From assembly GCA_027475525.1 (NCBI GenBank), contig JAMWFC010000040.1, forward strand, positions 186,001 through 250,000: 64,000 nt of DNA, written 5' to 3'. Every line of letters begins with the position of its first letter. The stretch's first letter is position 1. Under the pieces are notes generated by a model. That model was not told the origin of the DNA. It did not search any database and worked only from the letters and a program-made list of their open reading frames with translations. This DNA comes from Macrolepiota albuminosa (taxonomy: Eukaryota; Basidiomycota; Agaricomycetes; Agaricales; Agaricaceae). The position numbers were made by a program, and so were the translations under genes. Below are positions 54,996-64,000 of the stretch, in pieces.

Positions 54996-55199
54996 CTATA
55001 TAAAACTAACCTTAGATGACAACAAATAATATAGGAAATAAAAATACGGTTGGTTTGAGTGTCTAAAAAACAAACTTGAACAAAAGACTTTGATGCATGA
55101 AATGTAGTACATACTTTGCATCGTTTGTTTCGAGGATTGTTGCATGTTACTTTTGCAATGACAGTGAGAGGAAGAAGGAAGAGGACAAAGATTGACGAT

Positions 55200-56290
55200 G
55201 CAATTTGATGTGTTTAGACTGCTTTAGATGAGACTAATCCTGAACCCTGAACATATGTGTAGTCTTTGATCATTTGACTAACAATATCTGCATTGAGAAA
55301 CAAAAAAAAACTATATTATTTGTTTAGAAAACAAAAGAAATCGCTTTCTCTCTTTTTGGTGAATAACTGAAACTAACTCCTTGATTTCCTTGCCCTCATC
55401 CCATCCGATCACACCTTCTGTCTCCACCTTCTCTCTACACCCCGACTGCTCCCCACATCAGCCTCATTCTCAACCTCCTCTCTCTTCCGCTGATGCATCT
55501 CCCTTGCCTTCTCATTAATCTTCTCTGTCTCCTGCATGTCAGGAAACCCGATATTTTAGGGGTTGCCCAAGAATCCTCTCCCCCTTTATCCAAACCTCCA
55601 TATTCAATCCATCTCTCTGACTCGCCCTCCAGTGTAAAACCTGCCATTGAAGACTGCATTGACAACCTTCTGAGCTACAAAAGTTGGACCACTCTGTGTA
55701 ATCACCCCTACTTACGTCCTCACCTTCCCAGGCTTCAGGACAATCCCTCAAACGTAGCCACTCAAAGTCTTCGCAATGTCTTTTCTATTTGTCAATATTA
55801 ATATTCTGATCTGACTGTTTAGCTTGCATACAACAGACATAGTCTCTGTCATCTTGCTGTCAATTTTCTCTCTCTAATTTGTAAAATTTCTTTCTGATTG
55901 TATATGTTTCAGGTGTCGTCTGCTATGTTAACTGCCCATCTTATCACTACTGTGTCTATGAGTGACCCATTGCTGCTTCAACAAGAGAGGCTTGATAGGA
56001 GAGAATTCCAATGTCAACATCTTGTTTGCTTGTTTGAGATAGTGAGTATTTTTGACCTGCAATACTCACCTTGTACCTCTGACTCAAGTTATTCGAACCT
56101 AGCCGGAATTCTTCCGAGTTGTTAAAGAAGAATGGGGTGCTGCAATTAAAGCAGAAGAATGCTCCGCACCAAATAAGACTGGTGGAGAAATGGACGATGT
56201 CTCGTCGTTGTTTGACTTGCCTTGTACAAGCATCATGTCTTGAAGGGCATCGGCAGCACGTGTAAGATTGTCAGAGGCCCCATCTCCCAA
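55200..56290. other. region between TET/JBP-like gene and MFS gene
   Basis: The likely divergent promoter region of both genes. A pyrimidine-rich stretch at 55380-55530 and a plus frame 55493-55801 (102 codons) are present; no homology was recognised. The minus frame 56374-56099 is probably a shadow. Confidence 0.3.
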
Positions 56291-56299
56291 GTCCTCCAA

Positions 56300-58440
56300 G
56301 GTCTTTGCAGAACATGTTGAGGATGTCGAGAAGGATGTCGTCAAGGAATACTCTCCCGAACTTGAGAAGAACACAGTGTAAGCCTGTCACTTCCTTTCAT
56401 CCCTTGTGGGCTTGCTGAACAACGTTGATGCACAGTCAGCTGGTTGACCTCAGCATGCTTCCCTTGCTTGGATTGATTTTTGCCGTTGCTGTAGTTGACA
56501 GAGTCAACACCGGTTTGGCTTGCATTGCCAGAATGGAGAAAGATCTGGTGATTTTTTTATGACCTTCAGACTCGACCTTGGATTAATGAGCCCACAGCAA
56601 CTTGAACTCGGCAATTGTTACAGCATTGTTGTGTGCATGTACTTCATCCTCTATATCCTTCTGTGAGCCACAGTGATCTTCTCACTCTTTATCGGCTCAC
56701 GATTTCTTTTTCTAGCCAACTGCCAAGTTACATAGTTCTATGGAAGCTGGGTGCTTGCACATGGATCATCATATATGTGATCAGTTGGGGTGCAGCTCAG
56801 TTGGGCATGGGCTTCGTTCCAACATGGGGCTACCTCGTCCTTTGCTGCGTCATTCTCGGTGTCTTTGAGATAGGCTTCGTCAAGTGGATGTAGACTAAGA
56901 TGACGACTAACAATTGATTCCAGGCCGGCCTCTTACCTGCCATTGTGTTCCTTATTTCAACATGGTATGGTTCCTGTTTTTCTCTTTCTCGTAATCCAAA
57001 CTCACAAAACATAGGTACAGCGGCATGAGGTTCAAAAACGAATGGCTTCTTTTTATCTCTCCTCAATTTTCATTGGAGGCTTCAGCCCTATCTTTGGTAG
57101 GTGAACCACATGTCTCATAGTCTCTCAAGTCTGAATTGAAGTCAAGTTATGCATTGACGTTGCTCGCTTCTCGCTGTGGGCTCAACGGCTGGCAATAGAT
57201 ATTTGTGTGTTCTCAGCTTAACTGTGGAAGAACAGTGTTGACGTTATTCCAGATTATTGAAGGTGCTATCACTATTCTTGTTGGCTTTATCTGCTACATT
57301 TTCTTCCCAGAGTTCCCAGACAACAACCGCTTCTTGACTCCTGAGCAGACAAAGGTACATCGTGTTTTATGCGTTCTGCTAGGATCAAGTCTGACAATTG
57401 ATGTAGCTGGTGCTCCATCGCATCAAGAAGGATAGAGGCGATGCTCTGCCAGATCAGACGACTTAGCAAAAGCTCTGCCTTCACCTCAGCAATTGGACCA
57501 TGTGCATTTGGTAAAGTTTCCTATCTCTGCCGCATGCGTTCCTTCTAATATGGGTTACTTCAGGTCGTTTATGAGCACAACAGTGCCTACCTATGCCATC
57601 GGTGAGGCTCCATCCTTGTGGTTTGCTATTGGCCTCTAACATATTTACAGGGTTCTTTGTGCCATCATTCTTTCTTCCATGGGTTACCATTTGCGGAATT
57701 CTCTTCTCCTGTCTGCTTCACCAAGTCTTTTTGCCGTACACCAATTTAACGTTTCTCCTGCATGACACTGACTTTGGAAACGGACAGGTTATTTTTGCCT
57801 TTGGATTTGCCTACATTTCCAACTGTACATGGCAACGTGCTCTCATGATTGCTATTCAGACCATTCTTACGATCATTGGGCTTTTGGTAACTGTGTACTC
57901 AACAAATAACAGAGCTCAATACTTTGGTATGTTTGATCTTTTCCTGACTACTGCTTCATCTCATGTTTCAACAGGTCTTTGCATCACTAATGTCAGAGCT
58001 TGTGCCAGTGTTCCAGTTATCTTGTCATACGTAAGTCCAGGTTTCAAATACCACAACAGTTGTCCTGATCCACAGTATTAGATCACCAACAATGTTGTAT
58101 CTCACACCAAGGTATGTAAACTTTGGTTTCCAGGCAGCGTTTCTTGTGCTAAGGATTTAATAGCGATCTGTTTCAACCACCGTTATTGTCACATTCGGTG
58201 GCATTGCCGGTGTATTTTCCACCACTGTGTAAGGTTCCACCATTCTGATTTCAATTTCACTTTTCAATGCGTTGCTTTTTCTTCAGTTTCCGTCAACAGG
58301 ATTACCCAAGGCAAGTTATTTGAAACAACAAACTATCAACCTATTGCTGATTTGTGTTTTACGATAGGTACCTGAACGGCATGTGGGCCGCATTGGGCTG
58401 CCAGTTCCTTCTGCTCATCTTGCTGGCCAGTTAGGGTTTG
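56300..58440 (+). pseudogene. MFS transporter, allantoate permease (DAL5)-like, possibly broken
   Basis: The plus strand gives an MFS transporter in short exons. VEKDVVKEYSPELEKNTV (about 56325-56380) is followed by DLSMLPLLGLIFAVAVVDRV, ARMEKDL, QLPSYIVLWKLGACTWI, AAQLGMGFVPTWGYLVLC, GLLPAIVFLISTW, FYLSSIFIGGFSPIFG (in another frame), IIEGAITILVGFICYIFFPEFPDN, FGLCITNVRACASVPVIL, VSTTVIVTFGGIAGVFSTTV and LNGMWAALGCQFLLLILLAS. These are transmembrane segments and loops typical of the anion:cation symporter subfamily that includes yeast Dal5. Most introns fit GT-AG with lengths of 45-60 nt, but the join before RHEVQKRMASFYL does not keep the frame and a stop follows LLAS. The gene may be a recent pseudogene or contain errors. 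Substrate unknown. Confidence 0.7.
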
Positions 58441-58546
58441 CTACATCTATCATACTGTGGCCTGCACGAGGTGTATTTTTTTTTTAAAAAAAACGACGGT
58501 AATTAATACAAATAGGAAGTAAGCGGCAGGAAGGGAGGGGCGGGTA

Positions 58547-59421
58547 TCATGGAAGAGGCACAACGAAACATAACGAGAATACAAATACATAACAAGAGGG
58601 AAATTTAAAATAGTCTTCCATAGTTTGGGTGGGGAAATGGCCACATTTACTCTTCCTCCTTGAGCCTTGCCCCATTGCTGGACAAGTGACTACTATTCGC
58701 CTCGGCATCATCAACTGCCTCAAGCAGCTCCTGTTTGGCATCACCACTTCCATCCAATGTCTATTAGTAGCTCTTGCACTCGCAGCTTCTTCGCTTCCAA
58801 GGGCTACGAGCCCCTCAAACGTGGTGTTGACCTCGTCAGTATCTTTGTCGGCATCTCCATCCGTATCCACATCCATGACGGAGCCCAGTAACTGGGACAA
58901 ATGCTTCGTGTTATGCTTGAGCAGGGAGGTCTTCTTGAACTTGCTCAACATGCCTACGGGAGTTGTGTGGCCAATGGTGGTGGGTGGGGCGGACACTGTT
59001 GTGGGAGTGTGAGTGGCTGGCTGTGCCGCCACGAGGCAGGTCATCTTTGTCATGGAAGGTGGCAATGGAGGGACCAGGACTGCATGGGGGGACAAGATGC
59101 ACCATTGGGTTGGAGAGGCGACGGGTGGTGCAAGTTGTTGCAGGATGAAGAGATGCTCAAATGACTGGAGATTGTGGGGAGGGTGTCTGCGCAATGGACG
59201 GTTGGATGGGTCTGAGGATGGGGGAGATGGGATATAGATGAGCTGATCCTGTTGCTGCTGGTTTTTGAGGGCTTCATAAGTGCAACCTGGGGTGGGGATG
59301 AGGGCTGGATGATGAGGGCTGGGCTATCGGCGACTGGACATTGCACGGTCAGAGTAGAATGTGTGGACAGATAGGAGGGAAAGAGTATCTTGTAAATCTT
59401 CCTCAATGTCAAACCAGACAA
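58547..59421 (-). CDS. hypothetical Ser/Thr/Pro-rich protein
   Basis: Two overlapping minus frames (59421-59050 and 59194-58547, 215 codons) read SSSISHLPHPQTHPTVHCAD, then MLSKFKKTSLLKHNTKHLSQ, MDVDTDGDADKDTDEVNTTF and KSKCGHFPTQTMEDYFKF. Biased composition with His/Ser/Pro-rich and acidic parts. A frame shift between the two suggests an intron or decay. Not recognised. Confidence 0.35.
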
Positions 59422-59568
59422 AACTGGATAGTATAAACGTGGCTACTCACTTGTTTTCATTAATACAGCATTTAATTCTTCATTCGACATCCTGGGCTGC
59501 ATGACTACTGTGCGTTGATTTCAGTACTGGCACTCTGATTGTGAGTGCAAAGAGAGCTTGTGGCTGTG

Positions 59569-59621
59569 CTTGATCACTTTTAACGAGGGCTCCTTGAGAG
59601 CCCTCGTCAAAAGTGATCAAG
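59569..59621. repeat. 53-bp near-perfect hairpin
   Basis: Inverted arms of 24 bases (cttgatcacttttaacgagg and onward, with its complement) around the 5-base loop cttga, with one mismatch. No coding context was seen. It could be a tiny foldback element or a cruciform-forming site. Confidence 0.8.
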
Positions 59622-59730
59622 TTCCCCACACTCATAAATAAATAGATATTTTTATTGCATATTTAGCCCTGATTAGTTTCCCCATGCTCATAAATAAATA
59701 GATATTTTTATTGCATATTTTTGCAAGGAT
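59622..59730. repeat. direct repeat, period about 56 bp
   Basis: ctcataaataaatagatatt and about 20 following bases occur at 59631 and again at 59687. AT-rich and probably local duplication. Confidence 0.8.
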
Positions 59731-59782
59731 AAGTGTGCTGAAGAGTGCAGAGAAATGGGGGGATGGAACCTTGGAATTTTGG

Positions 59783-60198
59783 TCAGAAAGGGAGACAAAA
59801 TTGTATTCCTCCTAATACAACAAAGGTAACTGAATGAGGAGCAGGGAATCTAGGAAAATAATACACCGTCGCTGATTTCAAGAATCTCTTGAACTTCCGT
59901 TTAAGCTCTATTAATATTGGCCAAAGTCGGTACTTGAACAGTGTAATAATTTGCTGATTGTTCTCTGCCTGCACTGCCAGCTCCGTCGCAGTCAGCTTAC
60001 AAGGTTCTAGGGGTGGTGCAATCGGCAGGTCCTCAAGCACCCTCAGCTTCCTCTTGACACTGTTGGCAAACTGATTTGGAGGTCGTCAAATATCCTGGAC
60101 AAGAGGCTCAAAGAATTCAGTACGTTGCAATGCAGACGGAGAGGTAAGCTCGACATGATTGTCTTTTGTAAGGCAGAACCATGCTCTGACATCTGGTG
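59783..60198 (-). pseudogene. Yta7/ATAD2-like gene fragment, cut by C3
   Basis: Reading minus from 60198: PDVRAWFCLTKDNHVELTSP, QRTEFFEPLVQDI-stop-RPPNQFANSVKRKLRVLEDL and PIAPPLEPCKLTATELAVQA, then QQIITLFKYRLWPILIELKR. The order FFEPL..DI.RPPNQF, PPLEP..L, LK.RL.PIL.ELK.KF resembles the segment between the AAA+ part and the bromodomain of Yta7/ATAD2 chromatin ATPases. The fragment is cut at 60198 by the LTR of C3. Downstream coding after KFKRFLKSATVYYFP ends at 59783. One TGA occurs in DI-stop-RPP. The rest of the gene would lie beyond C3. Confidence 0.45.
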
Positions 60199-60602
60199 TG
60201 TCAGGTTCCGCTGAATCGGGGGCTTTCCGGGAAAGCGACGCCCTTACGATGCGGACTTGATCTACGGATACTCGGGTGTCTGGAACTCCGGGGCTAGGAC
60301 TCCGGGGTTCAAGACGAGGACAGGAGTAATCCCGGGAGAGGGGACTAGAGTCCGGGGGTTTTGGATGAGAGTAGCTGAGGGTTAGAGGGGGTCGAGTCGT
60401 GAACCGGAGGTTCTAAGACGAGACCAAGTTAGTAATTTAAGAGTCGCGAAGTGCGTACCAAACTTATAGCACGCGAATACTAAGGCGTGCCAGTCGAAGC
60501 GTACCAAACGAGGCGTACCAGTCAAACAGAGGGCACGCAATATCCAAGTAACAGTTATGCAATATCAAGACTAGCGAATACAGCGGAGAACTACACTATA
60601 AG

Positions 60603-60756
60603 TACTACGGATCGTGTCTCGGGATTCCGGGATGTCTGGGATGAGTTCCGGGGGTCATTGAGTAGCGGTCCGGGACTGCTACTACGGATCGTGTCTCGGG
60701 ATTCCGGGATGTCTGGGATGGGTTCCGGGGGTCATTGAGTAGCGGTCCGGGACTGC
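60603..60756. repeat. 77-bp tandem duplication in C3 LTR
   Basis: Units at 60603 and 60680, 76 of 77 positions equal (one a/g difference at 60644 versus 60721). Confidence 0.9.
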
Positions 60757-60806
60757 GTACCGGGATCGCGCGTGGGGGACGCGCGATCAATTGGCGCGGG
60801 GGGGGT

Positions 60807-60960
60807 CGTGATGCGTGGGGCGTGATGCGTGATGGCTTGATGCGAGCCGCGTGATCCGATCGTTGATGGCGGTTGATCCCGGGCGTGATGCGTGGGGCGT
60901 GATGCGTGATGGCTTGATGCGAGCCGCGTGATCCGATCGTTGATGGCGGTTGATCCCGGG
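60807..60960. repeat. second 77-bp tandem duplication in C3 LTR
   Basis: Units at 60807 and 60884, exactly 77 matching positions with no extra match on either side. Confidence 0.9.
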
Positions 60961-61276
60961 TCCGTGATGCAGGGGTCCCGGGGGGGCTGGCTGATGGTGA
61001 TCGGTGGCGGCTGATGGCGGTCCTGATGCGCGTGATGGCGGTGTCGGCGGTCGTGATGGCGGGGCGTGTCCTGTGGGGTCGGAGGGAGGGTCCCGGATGG
61101 TGTTCCGGGGGTGTCCCGGGGTGGGCCCGGAGGGGAGGGGTCGTGACATCACCCCCCCTTCAGCGCCGAGACCCTCCGAGGCGCGCGTAGCCGGTGGTCC
61201 GGACCGGGGTTCAACCGTGGGATCCGGCACCTGACTTGCCACGTATCGAAAAAAAATTTTACCGCTAAGTCCAACC

Positions 61277-63009
61277 ATGTCGCGTACGCCGACACATTCC
61301 CCGACACCTCCGCAAACCAACGAGGTCGCGCCCCTTATGGCCTGGGAGGCCCGGGATGCGCGGTACCGAGCCCGCCTGGACCGGGAGCGCGTGGCGGCGC
61401 TCGTGCAACAACGTGAGTGCCGTCGCGATGGTTCGCTTACCGCGGCTGACTTTTCCCCTTCAGAACAAAGATCTTCCCCCGCTCCGGAGGCGGGTCCCAG
61501 CCGACTCCCGGAGCCTGTCCCTGGTGCAGGTCCCGGGGGTCCTTCGGGTGCCAGTCGTCCCGCGCCCACTTTTGCGCGGATGACCGTGCGTCCCCCCCGT
61601 CCCCCTCCCCCTCCTCGTCCTAGACTGGTCGCCCCTCGCTTCCGTCGCTCCGGGATGGCGGTGGGGGCCATTTCCGAGGTCCCGGAGGCCCAGCGCGTTG
61701 AGTGGGCCAACGCGACGCAGGAGGCCTTCGAGGGGGCGCTGGTGAGGCCCCGGGGCTTGCCCCCCCATGCCTGGTGTGTCAGCAACGGGCCGGTAAGTGG
61801 TTTCATACCTCTGGTTTCGAGGCTGACCCGGGTGTCCAGTGCCTCCACTGTGCGCGCCGCTCAGTGCTGTGCTCGTTTGAGGTCCCGTCCTCCTCGTCCC
61901 GACGCGACACTGCCGTGTGCGAGGCGTGCCGCGATAACCATGAGCGGTGCTCCGTCTCGGCTCTCTGGAGGGCGTATTGCGTGTCGCGGGAGCAGGGATG
62001 GCCGCTGGGGGGGATTACCCGGAGGATGGGGGTTGAGGAGCGCGATTGGGTGGCGGAGCCGGCGGGGGAGGCGGTGGAGCCGGTGGGGGAGGGGCCTGCA
62101 GCGCCCGCGGAGGTGCCCAGTGGGGGGTCGGGGAGTCGGGGGGTCGTCCGGGTGGGGGGCCGGGGCCGGCCCGTGGTGTTGATCACGCGCCGGGCCCCTC
62201 GGTCCGTCGCCCGGGGGCAGGGAGGGCGCCTGGACAAGGGGAAGCGGCGGGCGTCGCCCAGTCCATCCCCGGGGCCTTCCAAGAGGGCGCGCTTGCCCTC
62301 GGAGACCCCGTCTCCGGTTTCGCCCCCGCGCTTGTCCCCAGCGACATTCTCCCCTCTGTCGGGGCGGCCCCTGGGGGTGGATGTGAGGGCCCTTCAAGAG
62401 CGCCCGGGGGACTCGGAGGAGGGTGGGGAGGCAACCGTCGCGCGAGGGGAGCTGGAGGCGGGTCGGGAGGCGCTGCGACAGTTGGAGGAGGCCCGGGTCG
62501 CTAGGGGGGAGGTGGAGGCGGAGCTGGAGGCGTTGAGGGCGCGGTTTGGGCAGGGAGTGGGGGTCCCGGAGAGGGCCCCCTCGGGACAGGAGTTGGTGGA
62601 GGGCCTGCGCCGCGACGTGGTGATCGCGCGCATGGCATCCCTGAGTAGGTTTCTTTGTTGCCTGCACCTTCGTTCGCTAACGTCTCCAGGCTGGGCCCGG
62701 GAGCACCGTCTGCTCCTGGACGGGGTTGCCGCGGCGCTTGCCGCGCTGCAGGAGGGGCAGCACGCGGAGATGACGACCCCCGGGGTGGAGCGCGGCCTCG
62801 ACCTCTTGGGGCGGTTGGTGGTCGCCCACCGCCGGAGGAATGTGCCCGCCCCGGGCTCCTGGTTCGAGCGCGTGTTGGACGAGGGTGAGCCCCTTCCGAC
62901 TTGGGAGATGTTGGCCGAGGAGGTGTGCGGGGGTCACGGTCCGGAGGGGGTGGGGGGAGAGTTCCGGGGCTGGCCGAGGGGAGGGGGTAGTGAGGGGGGC
63001 TCCGGTTAG
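61277..63009 (+). CDS. intact antisense spliced gene of family C with a Cys6 cluster
   Basis: Antisense to C3 pol; ATG lies 129 bp from the 3-prime LTR. Exons: 61277-61412, 61464-61792, 61840-62644, 62690-63009. Introns are 51, 47 and 45 nt with GTGAGT/GTAAGT/GTAGGT donors, CTGAC or CTAAC branch sites and CAG acceptors. The product is 529 residues with no stop. After a Pro-rich N-terminus comes Cys156-x2-Cys-x6-Cys-x15-Cys182-x2-Cys-x6-Cys192, close to the fungal Zn2Cys6 pattern with a longer loop. Then follow SPSPSPGPSKRARLPS (basic, NLS-like), a heptad-like helix (ARGELEAGREALRQLEEARV) and a helical C-terminus (WAREHRLLLDGVAAALAALQ). Function unknown. A nuclear DNA-binding regulator encoded by the element is an inference. 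Confidence 0.75.
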
Positions 63010-63285
63010 GGTGTGGCATTTTTTGTGCTTTCTTGTCGTCGTCGTGCGCCCGTTTCGCTAACCTGTATAATAATGTACTGTAGAAAATGTACATACTTGG
63101 TTCCTCATAGTAATAGTGGTGTAAGTAAAGTAGCGGGGTAGCTGGGAAGAGTACCTTGCCCAAAATCCGGGGCGCTACTGTAAAGAAAAAGGAAAACTAG
63201 AAGGGATTCAGATCTAGGAGGGAAAAACAGAAAGTATACGCGGGAGTTGAATCCCTGATGGGTCCAGAGGCGGGGGTTACACCCA

Positions 63286-64000
63286 CTACTGCCGTCTGTG
63301 AGTCCTGCGCCCGGGAAGGTCGTTCCCCGGGTGCCGTCGTTGAAAGTCCCGGAGTTTGTCGAGGGCGCCTTCGAGGTTTTTGCGTGGCTCCCAGGTGTCG
63401 TCTTCCGGGCCATATCCCTTCCATCGTACGAGGAAGTGGGGTCGTCCACGGATATCTCGGGAGTCGAGGATGTCTTCAACCTCGTAGTGGTACTCGTCCT
63501 CGACCTCGACCGGGGGAGGGGGCTCGGGGCGTCGTTCAGGGAAGGGATCCGGGGGGTGTCGTTCCAGGAGGCGGACGTGGAATACCGGGTGCAGACCTTT
63601 TAGTCCCGGGGGGAGCTCGATCTTGTAGGCGTGGGATGAGACCTTCTTCAATATTTTGAACGGGCCGAGACGCTTGTGATCGAGTTTTGGGGAGGGCCGG
63701 CGGGTGCGGAGGTGTCGTCGATCTAACCATACCTTTGTTCCGGGGGCCCAGTCGGGGGTGTCCTCCCGTTTCCGGTCGGCGTGTTTCACGTAGGCCCGGT
63801 TTGCGGTGTCGATCTCTTCCCGGAGAAACTCGTGAAGGGATTGGAGATCCCGGGCGACCTCGTGGGCGGCGTGCGACGGGATGTCCCGGAGCGAGAGCGT
63901 CAGTCGAGGGTGGTATCCCTTGTTGGCAAAGAAGGGTGATACCCCGGTGGCAGAGTGCGGCGTGTTGTTGTACGTGAACTCGGCCAGGGGGAGCTCGGCG
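63286..64000 (-). CDS. element C3 integrase C-terminus and chromodomain, partial
   Basis: Open from the window end to TAG at 63286-63288: [44 protein letters not shown] region [40 protein letters not shown], and the chromodomain [20 protein letters not shown] through [20 protein letters not shown]. Unlike C1, no stops. Aromatic residues Y, W and W of the chromodomain pocket are present. Confidence 0.85.
   Translation of the reverse strand, partial: AELPLAEFTYNNTPHSATGVSPFFANKGYHPRLTLSLRDIPSHAAHEVARDLQSLHEFLREEIDTANRAYVKHADRKREDTPDWAPGTKVWLDRRHLRTRRPSPKLDHKRLGPFKILKKVSSHAYKIELPPGLKGLHPVFHVRLLERHPPDPFPERRPEPPPPVEVEDEYHYEVEDILDSRDIRGRPHFLVRWKGYGPEDDTWEPRKNLEGALDKLRDFQRRHPGNDLPGRRTHRRQ

Larger units (their letters stand above)
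49320..55190 (-). pseudogene. large multi-exon gene with TET/JBP-like dioxygenase domain
   Basis: Minus-strand coding sequence can be followed from about 55190 to 49320 in one series: a short 5-prime exon, nine micro-exons (54995-54314), the dioxygenase domain (about 54260-52988), a low-complexity segment (52985-52278) and a long C-terminal region (about 52000-49320). The C-terminal region joins SLGASELLDNYIANNPSLRK, ILYWPQIFHDHNMDQKSYTG, PMPYLSAQAGCTGKL-like sequence and WVHQPLCYLLDGLHPGTEKE through several in-frame stops. Introns of about 33-55 nt with CTAAC-like branch sites are visible. Two exact 77-bp duplications (49514, 52341) also break the frame and may be assembly errors. The C-terminal domain, over 800 residues, was not recognised. 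Given the stops, I call it a pseudogene or a copy with sequence errors. Confidence 0.55.
60199..61148 (-). repeat. element C3 3-prime LTR
   Basis: 950 bp between TGTCAGGTTCC and TCGTGACA on the plus strand, a reverse-oriented C LTR. It is longer than 741 bp because it contains two 77-bp tandem duplications (60603 and 60807) and other short gains. The self-priming sequence is present near 60563-60575. Confidence 0.85.
60199..64000 (-). mobile_element. Ty3/gypsy chromodomain element C3, partial at window end
   Basis: The 3-prime part of a family C element on the minus strand: 3-prime LTR (60199-61148), purine tract, complete antisense gene on the plus strand (61277-63009), then chromodomain and integrase C-terminus (63286 to window end). 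GC content is higher than in C1 and C2, and no stops were seen in the coding parts, suggesting a younger or less mutated copy. It is inserted in a Yta7/ATAD2-like gene; the flanking five bases are tggtg (60194-60198). Confidence 0.85.

Noticed and set aside
54300..55050. Simple minisatellite
   Set aside because: The units carry splice donor, branch and acceptor signals in register and 30-nt open segments, so an exon-intron array explains them better.
61702..61840. Alternative reading of the C antisense gene without intron 2, giving C-L-V-C before the cluster
   Set aside because: That frame does not join the upstream exon. In C2 the segment has stops and diverges inside while its GTAAGT and YAG ends are kept, as for an intron.
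60787..61848. 353-codon minus frame across the C3 LTR and antisense gene
   Set aside because: It spans an LTR boundary and lies opposite the spliced gene; it is a shadow of GC-rich sequence.
1..64000. CRISPR arrays, bacterial operons or ribosome-binding sites
   Set aside because: No regularly spaced short repeats were seen, and all gene structures are eukaryotic with short introns.

Overview
The window looks like a transposon-rich stretch of a basidiomycete (Agaricomycete-type) genome. Supporting signs are very short GT-AG introns (about 44-55 nt) with CTAAC/CTGAC-like branch sites, a KDZ-type transposase, a TET/JBP-like dioxygenase gene, several Ty3/gypsy elements and a fungal MFS transporter. 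No RNA genes, CRISPR arrays or bacterial features were seen. Most of the window is a nest of retrotransposons; only a few stretches look like host sequence. All calls come from reading the sequence by eye; no database search was possible.

Layout. About 0.5-3.0 kb: decayed KDZ transposase (-). About 4.3-7.3 kb: unassigned decayed coding sequence with an LTR-like fragment. About 7.3-38.4 kb: one old gypsy element, here called B (-), split by at least four younger insertions. These are element A (7780-18666, LTR gypsy with 4-bp target duplication CCAC), element C1 (19410-30928, chromodomain gypsy, target duplication GGCTT), a Tc1/mariner element (31641-33246, TA) and a solo C-type LTR (35601-36388, GAGCC). 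C1 itself carries a 601-bp TRIM-like element in its 5-prime LTR (19926-20526, GTCTC) and an A-related solo LTR in its protease region (24409-25451, ACGC). 40.2-48.0 kb: C2, a second C element with an internal deletion and no 3-prime LTR. About 49.3-55.2 kb: a multi-exon gene (-) with a TET/JBP-like 2-oxoglutarate/Fe(II) dioxygenase domain, preceded by nine tandem 30-nt micro-exons. 56.3-58.4 kb: MFS transporter gene or pseudogene. 59.8-60.2 kb: fragment of a Yta7/ATAD2-like gene interrupted by C3 (60199 to window end, -), the best-preserved C copy.

The most unusual content is a spliced antisense gene between the end of pol and the 3-prime LTR in two different gypsy families. In A it has six exons and is open for 679 codons although the sense pol of that copy is dead. 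In C it is open for 529 codons in C3 and degraded in C1 and C2. Both predicted proteins carry a six-cysteine cluster resembling fungal Zn2Cys6 domains, then a basic/Ser-Pro-rich segment and a coiled-coil-like C-terminus. The C family also has two tandem retropepsin-like domains and a 13-nt PBS that matches its own predicted RNA 5-prime end (Tf1/sushi-type self-priming).

Two genome-wide signals run through the elements. Most premature stops are CGA-to-TGA changes where sister copies can be compared, as expected from deamination of methylated CpG; this fits with a TET/JBP-like gene nearby. Seven tandem duplications share a period of exactly 77 bp in unrelated sequences, which more likely reflects an assembly artefact (k-mer overlap of 77) than biology, and several of them break reading frames.
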